Origin: CAMYLR01 sp039590215
GTDB taxonomy: Bacteria; Gemmatimonadota; Gemmatimonadetes; JACCXV01; JAHWKZ01
NCBI GenBank assembly: GCA_039590215.1
Contig: JBDHFX010000040.1
Coordinates: 1-17,216, forward strand
Reading direction: 5' to 3'
DNA length: 17,216 nucleotides
Both the position numbers and the translations under genes were made by a program. Below, one piece after another: positions 1-7,800 of this stretch. The notes under the pieces were generated by a model. It searched no databases. It saw only the letters and a program-made list of their open reading frames with translations, and was not told the DNA's origin. The stretch's first letter is position 1. Each line of letters starts with the position of its first letter.

Positions 1-2
1 TG

Positions 3-92
3 CCGGTGTGGAAGAAGGAAGTCTTCGTGGATGGTGGGGTTTGGAAGGAGAACCCTGAATGGGAACACGAGCGAGGAGGTGAGCCCCCGTGA
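3..92 (+). CDS. moaE: Molybdopterin synthase catalytic subunit MoaE, C-terminal end (partial)
   Basis: Only the last 29 codons are inside the window, read in frame from base 3 to the TGA at 90-92. They begin PVWKKEVFVDGGVW, which matches the conserved C-terminal strand of MoaE (family pattern near 'P(I/V)WKKE.F.DG..W'). MoaE is the large subunit of molybdopterin synthase. Together with thiocarboxylated MoaD it puts the dithiolene sulfurs into precursor Z in the cytoplasm. Its stop overlaps the GTG start of the next gene (GTGA), so the two genes are probably translationally coupled. moaC lies on the opposite strand about 3.4 kb away, which supports a Moco-related neighbourhood. The call rests on a short fragment, so the assignment is good but not certain. 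Confidence 0.75.
   Translation, partial: PVWKKEVFVDGGVWKENPEWEHERGGEPP
74..83 (+). promoter_or_regulatory. Strong Shine-Dalgarno deciding the GTG start at 89
   Basis: GAGGAGGTGA lies five bases before GTG 89 and is inside the end of moaE. It is one of the few strong ribosome binding sites in this window and fixes the start of the next gene at the GTG that overlaps the moaE stop. Confidence 0.7.
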
Positions 93-814
93 TCAAGGCC
101 AACTGCCGGGCGCGCCTAACCCCTGAGGACCTCGACTTCCTGGTCGATACGCTCGATCCGGATGGATCACAACGCGCACCGCTCGACGAGTTGACCAGCG
201 ACGCAGACTCGCTGGACCGGCTGCTAGACGATCCACGTCTCTTCTCCCGCCTCCTCGAGGCCCCCCGACTGCTCAACGTGTCTCCGTTTTTCTTCTACTA
301 CATCGTCGTCCGTCGCGTATTCCTTGAGCATGGAATCGACGAGGGAGGCGCCGTTGCGGACTACGTGGGTGCACTCCTGTCCCATCATCTCGAGGCGCGC
401 CGTCAGGATAATGAGCCGCCGCCGGAGTCGGTCTATCTGGTGGATTTGCTAACGACGATGGCTGAGGCGCGTGATCCCGAGCAAGCGTTTGCTCTGCAGG
501 CGGAGATCGGCAACCGAGCGCTGTTCTTGGCCGGTGTCTTCCCAGACTGGATCTACCACCGCTCGGTGCACGGAAGGCGATCCATCGGCCTCGCCTACTA
601 CGAGGACATGGGACGCCGTCACTACGCAGCCGCGTCGCGCTCCCGAGTTGCGCGCCGTCACTCGCTGGGCGAGGTGTTGGGCTTTATGGCTGACCGTTTC
701 CCCATGCTCCGCCAGGCACTGAACGATCTCGTCGACGAGCACCTGCATTTGGGCCGTCGACCCCTCGGCGCAGATCGGCTGTGTCGCCAGGCGATATATC
801 GGATTCGGAACTGA
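89..814 (+). CDS. Uncharacterised 241-aa protein coupled to moaE
   Basis: I do not recognise this family. The start is GTG at 89, overlapping the moaE stop as GTGA and preceded by a strong GAGGAGGTGA. The 241-residue product has no signal peptide and no clear membrane segment, so it is likely cytoplasmic. It is rich in Asp, Glu and Arg, with an aromatic patch near residues 66-72 (SPFFFYYIVV) followed by RRVFLEHGIDE. Later recognisable points are a YHRSVHGRRSIGLAYYEDMG stretch around residues 155-175 and a basic C terminus. It looks mostly alpha-helical. It is followed after five bases by a second unknown gene, which also carries an FFFY patch, so the two may work together. The position behind moaE suggests, but does not show, a link to molybdenum cofactor or to a molybdoenzyme. 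Confidence 0.75.
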   Translation: MIKANCRARLTPEDLDFLVDTLDPDGSQRAPLDELTSDADSLDRLLDDPRLFSRLLEAPRLLNVSPFFFYYIVVRRVFLEHGIDEGGAVADYVGALLSHHLEARRQDNEPPPESVYLVDLLTTMAEARDPEQAFALQAEIGNRALFLAGVFPDWIYHRSVHGRRSIGLAYYEDMGRRHYAAASRSRVARRHSLGEVLGFMADRFPMLRQALNDLVDEHLHLGRRPLGADRLCRQAIYRIRN

Positions 815-819
815 CGGCG

Positions 820-1494
820 ATGGCTCTGCTTGGTGATCTCCAACGGGTGTTCGAAACGACGTACGGTCGCGAGACCGGTGTTGATCTCGAGACCTGTGTC
901 GTCGGACCAAGGCGGTGTGCGGAGTTAGTGGTTAGAAGCCAGACATGTCACGCCGAGATGTCTGATCTCGCGCGGTTCTTTTTTTACGTGGACCACGCAA
1001 ACCTGCGACTCGCCTTGTTCTTTGACGATCAGGTGATATCTACGCTAGAAGACCGAGACCCCCGGGGCTGCTTGAGCGAGGAGAACGTACTCCCGTTCTT
1101 GGTGTTGACCGAGGAGCTAAGCCACGCGATTCACACGACGTATGCCTTCACCGAGGGCGGTTCCTCGCGGGTCGTCGACCCCGACTTCCTAACCGAACTC
1201 GAAATGCTGGCCCGGATCGATGCCTACTTGTTGCTCAGGTTGTTTGTCCGCGGTCTCGCCCGGAACTACACCGCCACGGATCGGGCATGGGTCCGCCATC
1301 AAGCGGTAACCCGCTGGGACGTCGCGTACGAAGATGGGACCCTCGACGCGCGGTATCGCGGAGCCGCGCGCCACGCGGCGCGCTTCATTGATCACCTGGA
1401 GGCTCTGCCGCCAGACCGTAGACTTGACGCGCTGCGTGGCTTCCGGCGTTTGTCTCTAACGGCCAAACAGGGGATGCTCGGGCACCGAAACTGA
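820..1494 (+). CDS. Uncharacterised 224-aa protein, partner of the preceding gene
   Basis: I do not recognise this family. I chose ATG 820, five bases after the previous stop. An in-frame GTG at 781 would add 13 residues inside the previous gene and has no better ribosome site; neither start has a good Shine-Dalgarno. The product is about 224 residues, soluble and without a signal peptide. Visible landmarks are LARFFFYVDHANLRLALFFD, then LTEELSHAIHTTYAF near the middle. The EELSHAIH segment places acidic and His residues on one helix face and could be a metal site, but it does not match the classical HExxH motif. The second half is Arg-rich and helical. The gene ends the plus-strand run and converges on the SGNH gene after only 14 bases. 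The shared aromatic patch and tight spacing suggest a two-gene unit with the gene before it. Confidence 0.7.
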   Translation: MALLGDLQRVFETTYGRETGVDLETCVVGPRRCAELVVRSQTCHAEMSDLARFFFYVDHANLRLALFFDDQVISTLEDRDPRGCLSEENVLPFLVLTEELSHAIHTTYAFTEGGSSRVVDPDFLTELEMLARIDAYLLLRLFVRGLARNYTATDRAWVRHQAVTRWDVAYEDGTLDARYRGAARHAARFIDHLEALPPDRRLDALRGFRRLSLTAKQGMLGHRN

Positions 1495-1508
1495 CTGCCA
1501 CCGCGCGG

Positions 1509-2846
1509 TCAGGGCAAAGAGATCAGCGGAACGCCTGGTAAATCGCTGGTCCGAATCGCCGGCAGGCGGCTACCGTAACGAGCGTTGACTGCCTCCAGCA
1601 GGCGGTTCGTGATCACCCCATAGGCCTTGGGTGTGAGGTGTGTACCGTCAAGGCCATACCCTTGGCCGGTAACGAACTCGCCCGTCAAGAGGACGCCATC
1701 GGTGATCAGGCCGCGATCGTGGATCGCGTCGGTGACGCTTCGAACGTCTACCAGCGCCAACCCACGCTCGCCAGCCAGCCTTTCGATGATCGCGTTGTAC
1801 CCGGTGATCGCATCCCGGGCCAGCGTCTGCTCGTCGCGATCGAGGATGAACCGGTCAGGGAGCGGCACGCCGAGTCCGCCCTGCTGGATTGGTACTCCGA
1901 CCCCCAAGTCAATCAGCGGTTGCGCCTCCAGCGATACGAGATCTGAGGACGCGAGTGGTCCTCTCTCGCCACGCAACGGAACCGGCACCTGACGTTGGAC
2001 GCTCAGCGTGTCCCCGGTCAACGGGTCAACCACTCTCTCAAGGACGGTGATGGTGAACGGCTCGCCGGTCTCGGGGTTGATTGCCACGGGCGGGACGGTG
2101 TTCAGAAGCGGCACTCGCGTCACATCTGGGATGTTGAACACGGCGATCTGATCGGTTAGCGGCAGCAACTCGTCGAGGATCCCCTCGTAGATCAGAGCGA
2201 ACGTTGCCTCTGGGGTGGGCAGCCCCGGCACGACGTCGGAATCCCCACCCGCCCGGGCGTACGCCAATACGTCATTGATGCCCAGCCACAGCAAAACGAA
2301 AGTCGCCTCGAGCTCGACCGCCTGTTCGGTAAACGTCCCCCGACCGCGCAGCACAACGTCGTAGAACCGATTGCCCTGGATCGATGTCCCCAGGCTTTGC
2401 GCGGTTGGCGCTTCGCCAAGTAGAGCACCCGGAACGCTGAGGTTGTTGTACGGTCCAGGACGGTCGGGGTCAAGAAGCACGCCGCTGGTCGTTGTGCGCT
2501 CGATGACCGGTGGTTGCGTGCTGACGAGTGTCAGTCGTCCACCGTTCTCGCCGGCCGTGGCCAAGCCGGGGTCGGAGATCAACGGCTGCGCGAAATCGGT
2601 TACACCGGCGTGAGCGGCGAACAACGCGGGGATCGAGAGGTCCTGCCCCCCGCGGTACAGAGCGCCGTCCCGCTCGCCAGCCAGAAACCCGTCCCCAATC
2701 GCTACGATGCGCTCGAGTCGGAGACCGAGCGCGCGACCGGGAAACGGACCCAGCGCGGTATCGCTGTCGCCCAGACAGGCCGCCAGCGCAAGCAGCAGAA
2801 CGGCCAGCCGGCCACCACCGCGACGAGTGACAGGCCACCGCTTCAC
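1509..2846 (-). CDS. SGNH/GDSL-hydrolase-like lipoprotein lacking the nucleophilic serine
   Basis: This 445-residue predicted lipoprotein has a basic N terminus, a hydrophobic stretch and lipobox LALAAC with Cys24. It resembles the long SGNH hydrolases of Bacteroidota-type outer-membrane lipoproteins, in which block I reads roughly V-A-L-G-N/D-S-L-T-A-G. Here block I is VAIGDGFLAG (residues 48-57), so Gly53 (codon GGG) stands where the catalytic Ser should be. The other blocks are present: NLSVPGA (about 135-141), LGIND (188-192) and DGTHLTPKAYG (400-410) with the Asp/His pair. The fold is therefore well supported but ester hydrolysis is doubtful. The start ATG overlaps the stop of the rhodanese-like gene (ATGA), making this the last gene of the minus-strand operon. 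It may bind an acyl or glycan ligand without cleaving it, or use another nucleophile. Confidence 0.85.
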   Translation of the reverse strand: MKRWPVTRRGGGRLAVLLLALAACLGDSDTALGPFPGRALGLRLERIVAIGDGFLAGERDGALYRGGQDLSIPALFAAHAGVTDFAQPLISDPGLATAGENGGRLTLVSTQPPVIERTTTSGVLLDPDRPGPYNNLSVPGALLGEAPTAQSLGTSIQGNRFYDVVLRGRGTFTEQAVELEATFVLLWLGINDVLAYARAGGDSDVVPGLPTPEATFALIYEGILDELLPLTDQIAVFNIPDVTRVPLLNTVPPVAINPETGEPFTITVLERVVDPLTGDTLSVQRQVPVPLRGERGPLASSDLVSLEAQPLIDLGVGVPIQQGGLGVPLPDRFILDRDEQTLARDAITGYNAIIERLAGERGLALVDVRSVTDAIHDRGLITDGVLLTGEFVTGQGYGLDGTHLTPKAYGVITNRLLEAVNARYGSRLPAIRTSDLPGVPLISLP

Positions 2847-3412
2847 GGGTGCTCACCGATCTGCAGACCAGCCTGTTGCCAGGCGCCAAAACCACCTTGT
2901 AGGACACGCAGGTGGGGGAATCCGTGTTCGGCCAGGAGTCGGGCCGCGATCCTTCCGTCCGCCGTGTCTCGGCCGTAGACGAGCACGAACTGGTCGGTGC
3001 GAATGTGAAGGTCTTCGATGTTTCGCTGTAGTTGCTCGAGTGGAAACAGCTTCGCGTCAGGTAGATGGCCCATGCCGACCCACTCGTCGTCGGTCCGCAC
3101 GTCAATTATGTACCACGGCGGACGGGCGGCTTGGATCAGCGAATGCACGGTCCTGGCAGGCAGCTCACGATACGCATCTGGGGCGTCGGGATCACCAGAG
3201 CCCTTGCGCGGCCGAAACTCGCGCACCGTCGTTCGACCAGTGATGATGAGAAGATTGGCACCGGATGAGTCGACGACGAACTGGGTGTCGGCAACCATCA
3301 CGGCTGTCTCAGAATCGCGATCGTTGACGGCTTCCTTGTCGCCACCCGGCCGCTGGTCGCATCCGGCGAGCCCGGCGAGGGTGACAGCGGTTGTGAGCCA
3401 CCAGCGTGTCAC
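2843..3412 (-). CDS. Rhodanese-fold lipoprotein without the catalytic cysteine
   Basis: The 189-residue product has a short signal sequence and lipobox LAGLAGC with Cys18, so it should be anchored on the periplasmic side of a membrane. Residues about 97-187 form a single rhodanese domain: WYIIDVRTDDEW, GHLPDAKLFPLEQL, then the active-site loop, then GGFGAWQQAGL. In active rhodaneses the loop reads VYCRSG-RS; here it is VYGRDTADGR, with Gly147 (codon GGC, one base from TGC) replacing the sulfur-accepting Cys. Sulfurtransferase activity is therefore unlikely, and a binding or structural role is more plausible. Residues about 40-90 are an extra N-terminal part that I cannot assign. The GTG start overlaps the moaC stop (GTGA) and the stop overlaps the SGNH start (ATGA). 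The closeness to moaC recalls rhodanese domains in Moco sulfuration, but this protein is extracytoplasmic, so that link is weak. Confidence 0.85.
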   Translation of the reverse strand: MTRWWLTTAVTLAGLAGCDQRPGGDKEAVNDRDSETAVMVADTQFVVDSSGANLLIITGRTTVREFRPRKGSGDPDAPDAYRELPARTVHSLIQAARPPWYIIDVRTDDEWVGMGHLPDAKLFPLEQLQRNIEDLHIRTDQFVLVYGRDTADGRIAARLLAEHGFPHLRVLQGGFGAWQQAGLQIGEHP

Positions 3413-3894
3413 TCGCTCTTCTCCCGGACGTATGTCCCGCTGGCACCGCCCGTCTTCTGCTCGAGCCGAATCGCCCCGAGCGTCATCGATCGGTCGACCG
3501 ACTTCGCCATGTCGTAAATCGCCAACAGGGCACCGCTGACCGCCACCAGCGCCTCCATCTCGGCGCCAGTACGCGCGGTGACGATCACTTCCGAAGTCAC
3601 GCGCACGCCGGGCAGATGGGGATCGAGCTCGGCCTCTACCGCAACGTGGTCAAGCGGCAGGGGATGACATAGCGGGACGAGACGGGCAGTCTCTTTGGCG
3701 GCCTGGATCCCTGCAACGCGGGCGACCGCGAGCGCGTCGCCCTTCGGCAACCGACCCGACGCGAGTTGATCGAGCGCCTGTGAACTCATCATCAGCGAGC
3801 CGCTGGCACGGGCGATCCGCCGAGTCACCGCCTTCTCGGAGACGTCGACCATCCTCGCTCGGCCCTCAGCGTCGAGGTGGCTGAGCTCGTTCAG
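3409..3894 (-). CDS. moaC: Cyclic pyranopterin monophosphate synthase MoaC, probable CTG start
   Basis: MoaC converts 3',8-cyclo-GTP, the product of MoaA, to cyclic pyranopterin monophosphate in the cytoplasm, the precursor that MoaDE then sulfurates. The sequence is clear: ELSHLDAEGRARMVDVSEK, KGDALAVARVAGI, AAKETARLVPLCHPLPL, GAEMEALVAVSGALLAIYDM and AKSVDRSM. I place the start at CTG 3894. This gives 161 residues, the same as E. coli MoaC, and puts the key residues at the E. coli numbers Lys51, His77, Glu112, Asp128 and Lys131. That CTG overlaps a TGA (CTGA) ending the repaired accA frame, matching the NTGA junctions elsewhere in the operon. The only conventional start is GTG 3957, which would add 21 residues (product 182 aa) not typical of the family and overlap accA deeply. 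The gene ends GTGA into the rhodanese-like gene. Confidence 0.9.
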   Translation of the reverse strand: MNELSHLDAEGRARMVDVSEKAVTRRIARASGSLMMSSQALDQLASGRLPKGDALAVARVAGIQAAKETARLVPLCHPLPLDHVAVEAELDPHLPGVRVTSEVIVTARTGAEMEALVAVSGALLAIYDMAKSVDRSMTLGAIRLEQKTGGASGTYVREKSE

Positions 3895-4876
3895 GAGGCT
3901 GTCGGCGCCGGCGAGTCGCTGCGGCGAGCGGCGTGAATCCCGGCCTCGCTCTGCCACGCGCCCATTTGCCGGTACTGCTGTTCCAGGCGGTGATCTCGGC
4001 TAGATGCCGTCGAACGGCGTCCTCCACCGCTCGCGCGACCGCTGCATAGTCCGTATGGGCTCCGCCCATTGGTTCGACGACGATTTCATCAACGACGCCG
4101 AGCTCGTACAGGTCGCGCGCAGTGATCTTCATCGCCCGCGCTGCGAGATCGCGTTTTTCACCGTCTTTCCACAGGATCGCGGCGCACCCCTCGGGGCTGA
4201 TCACCGAGTAGAACGCATTCTCTAGAATCAAGATCCGATCAGTAATCCCGATCCCGAGCGCGCCGCCGGATGCGCCCTCGCCAGTAACGACTGATATCGT
4301 AGGCACCTGGAGCGCCGCCATCTCGCGCAGGTTGCGAGCGATCGCTTCGGCCTGGCCGCGTTCCTCGGCCCCGATCCCGGGATAAGCTCCAGGTGTGTCG
4401 ATGAGGGTGATTATGGGGTGACCGAACTTCTCGGCGAGGTGCATCAGCCGGAGAGCTTTGCGATACCCTTCCGGATGTGGCATGCCGAAGTTGCGCCGCA
4501 GGTTCTCCTTTGTGCCGCGGCCTTTCTGTTGCCCGATGACCATGACCGGCTGTCCGTCGAAGCGAGCTAATCCGCTGATCATGGCGTGGTCGTCGGCGTA
4601 GGCCCGGTCCCCATGCAGCTCGAACCAATCGGTGAAGCACCGTTCGATGAAATCCAGCGGATAGGGTCGTCGGGGGTGGCGAGCCAGTTGCACCTGCTGG
4701 ATGGGGGACAAGCTGGTGAAAATGTCTTCTTTGAGGCGGGTCAGCTTGGCTTGCAGCGTGGAGAGTTCGGCCGATACGTCGATGCCGCGCTCTTTGGCCA
4801 TCGACTCCATCTCGGCGATCTTCTCCTCGAGCTCGATGATCGGCCGCTCGAAATCGAGGTACGCTCCGGTAGTCAT
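3866..4876 (-). CDS. accA: Acetyl-CoA carboxylase carboxyltransferase subunit alpha, with apparent 3' frameshift
   Basis: AccA is half of the carboxyltransferase that moves CO2 from biotin to acetyl-CoA to make malonyl-CoA for fatty-acid synthesis. The product begins MTTGAYLDFERPIIELEEKI at ATG 4876, overlapping the dnaE stop (ATGA). The N-terminal coiled-coil region is followed by GQQKGRGTKENLRRNFGMPH, DTPGAYPGIGAEERGQAEAI, GEGASGGALGIGI and SVISPEGCAAILWKD, all normal for the family. The literal frame ends at 3866 (336 aa), but after about residue 295 it turns into unconvincing sequence (AWNSSTGKWARGRARPG). Adding one base near 3986-3991 changes this to RLEQQYRQMGAWQSEAG, a good AccA-like end, with a stop at 3891. 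So either the gene has lost one base or the assembly has. The repaired stop touches moaC. Confidence 0.93.
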   Translation of the reverse strand: MTTGAYLDFERPIIELEEKIAEMESMAKERGIDVSAELSTLQAKLTRLKEDIFTSLSPIQQVQLARHPRRPYPLDFIERCFTDWFELHGDRAYADDHAMISGLARFDGQPVMVIGQQKGRGTKENLRRNFGMPHPEGYRKALRLMHLAEKFGHPIITLIDTPGAYPGIGAEERGQAEAIARNLREMAALQVPTISVVTGEGASGGALGIGITDRILILENAFYSVISPEGCAAILWKDGEKRDLAARAMKITARDLYELGVVDEIVVEPMGGAHTDYAAVARAVEDAVRRHLAEITAWNSSTGKWARGRARPGFTPLAAATRRRRQPPERAQPPRR

Positions 4877-7800
4877 GCTTCGCGCCCGCGCCCGCCGTTC
4901 CCTTGGGAGACCGGTGTCGACGCCTCCAGCCGGACGTTGTCGGCGCCCAGCAATGCGGTCAGCGGTTCCAGTAATCCGTTGCTCGGAGCAACCGAGATTC
5001 CGGTCGAAAGCACCGCATTGCACGCGCCGGTGTCAACGTTCAGTCGGACCGGCATCGAGCCAGAGTTGCGAACGAGCAACGACCGCACCTCTGCCAATGT
5101 GGATGGATCGCACTTGTCGGGTGGAACTCTGACGATCAACCGGTGGTCGCTCGCATGGCCGGCTTCGGATAGTGGTGTGATCGAGTCAGCGATGACCTTG
5201 CCGGCTTCGTCGTCACGGCGGTCCAGTCGACCGCTGACCAGAAGTGGCGTATCGCTGTGAATGAGCGCCCGCGAAACCTCGTAGATCGAGCTGAACGTGA
5301 TGACCTCCACCGTACCGGTGTAATCCTCGAGCGTGAAAAAGGCCATATCCTTGCCCCGTTTGTCGCGCAGCCCACGCACGGCGGTCACGACCCCAGTCAG
5401 CGTGACCGTGCGGCCATGCGGTTCATCGGCGAGCCCGGCGGCCGTCTGATGATCGAGCACCGCGAGCTGGGCGCGAACCTTGTCCAGCGGGTGGCCGGAA
5501 ATATAAAAGCCCAGGACCTCCTTTTCCTGACGCAGCCGTTCTCCTGGCTGCCATGGATCGACATCGGGCAACGGGGGCAACGTGGAATCGGCTTCTCCGG
5601 TCGCACCACCAAAGAGCGTGAACTGTCCTCGGGCGCGCTCGTGAGCCTTCCGCTGGCCGTGTCCGATCGCCAAATCGAGCACGGTGATCTGCTGTGCGCG
5701 GTGGCCAGCGAGAGCGTCACAGGCACCGGCCAGCACCAAGCTCTCCAGCACCCGTTTGTTGGCTTGTCGAAGATCGACTCGTTCAGCGAGCTCGTAGAGG
5801 TCTGAGAAAGGGCCCTTCTTCTGACGCGCGGCGATGATCGATTCGATCGCGCCTCGCCCGACATTCTTGATCGCCCCGAGACCGAATCGAAGCCCACGAT
5901 CGACCTTGGTGAACGCGTAGCCGGATTCGTTGACGTCTGGCCCCAGGATCTCGATACCCATGGATCGGCAGGCGTCGATGTAACGGACGACCTTGTCGCT
6001 GTTGCCCATTTCGTTGGACAGCAGGGCGGCCATGAACTCCTGCGGATGATGAGCCTTGAGGTACGCCGTCTGATACGATAGCAGCGCGTACGCCGCGGAG
6101 TGGCTCTTGTTGAAACCATACCGCCCAAACGTCGCGATATCGGTCACCAGCCGGTCGACGACCTTCTCCGGATACCCACGCTCGAGGGCTCCGTGACGAA
6201 AGCGACCCAGCTGCTCGTCGATCAGGGATTGGATCTTCTTGCCCATCGCCTTGCGCAGGATATCCGCCTCCGCGAGCGAGAAACCCGCCAGCCGGTTGGC
6301 GATCTGCATCACTTGCTCCTGGTAGGTAATGACGCCGTAAGTGTCCGCCAGGAGGTCCTCGATATCGGCGTGATAGGCGTCGACCGACTCCTCGCCGCGC
6401 TTTCTCCGGATGTACCGCTCGGTCATACCCGTGTCGAGCGGCCCCGGCCGGATCAACGCGTTGATCGCGATCAAGTCCTCGAATCGATCGGGCTTCATAC
6501 GCTGGCAGATGTCGGTAGCCAGCGACGATTCAAACTGGAAGACCCCGTCGGTCTGGCCGCGTCCCAGCATTTCGTAAGGCAGGGCGTCGTCGAGCGATAG
6601 TCGCTCGATGTCGATCCTCCCACCGGTTTGTTCGGCCACCATCTCGACGGCGTCGTCGATCACCGTTAGGGTGCGCAAGCCGAGCAGGTCGATCTTCAGA
6701 AGGCCGACCTTCTCGATGCTGTTCATGTCCCACTGGGTGGTGAGCTCCTTCTTCTCGGAGCGATAGAGCGGGACGTAATTGACGAGTTGATCGGGTGCGA
6801 TCACGATGCCGGCGGCGTGAACCGAGGCGTGGCGGGCTAAACCCTGAAGTGCTTGCGCATCGTCCAGCAAGCGCCGCACCCGGTCATTTGATTTGTATTC
6901 TTGCGCGATCTCTGGAACCTGCTCGATCGCTTCTTCGATACGGAGCGGTTGTGGGGACCCCGGGGCGTTGGGAATCATCTTCGCCAGTCGGTCGGCTTCC
7001 GATAGCGGCAGCTGCAGCACCCGCGCCACGTCGCGGACCGCGGCTTTGGACTTCATCGTGCCAAAGGTGATGATCTGAGCCACTGACTGATCACCGTACT
7101 TCTGCTTGACGTAGTCGATGATCTCACCACGGCGATCGTCACGGAAATCGATGTCGATGTCGGGCATTGAGATGCGCTCTGGATTCAAGAAGCGTTCGAA
7201 AAGGAGCCCGTAACGCAGCGGTTCGATGTTAGTGATCCCGAGGCAATAGGCGATCAGACTGCCTGCTGCCGACCCGCGGCCTGGACCGACGGCGATCCCT
7301 TGCTTGCGCGCGTATGCGATGAAATCGGCTACGATCAGGAAATAGCCGGCGTAACCGGTGCGCTGGATCACGTCGAGCTCGTAGTCGAACCGCTCACGCG
7401 CCTCGGGTGGCACTGGTTCGTAGCGTTCCTCAAGACCCGCCCGGGCTTGCGACTCCAGCAGCTCCTCGAGGTTCGCATGGCCCTCGGCGAGCGGGAAGGC
7501 CGGCAGCAAGACGCGGTCGAAATCAAGATCGACGTTGCAGCGATCGGCGACCCAGGCGGTGTTCTCGAGCGCTTCAGGATGGGCGCCGAATTGCGATGCC
7601 ATCTCTTCCGGGCTCTTCAAGTAGAACTCGTCGGAGTAGAATCGCATGCGGTCCTCTTGATCGACGAGCTTGCCGGTCTGAATACAGAGCAGGACATCGT
7701 GCGACGACGCATCCGTTCGGCGCTCGTAGTGAACGTCGTTGGTGGCGACCAGCGGTAATCCAAGCTCCGTGGCGAGCTCGAGCACTCCAGTATTCACCTT

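Noticed and set aside
1490..1513. Weak inverted repeat CTGAC...GTCAG between convergent genes
   Set aside because: Only five base pairs with a large loop and no T-tract; not enough for a terminator.
2470..3105. 211-codon minus-strand open frame
   Set aside because: It straddles the SGNH and rhodanese genes in another frame with no domain logic; a high-GC shadow.
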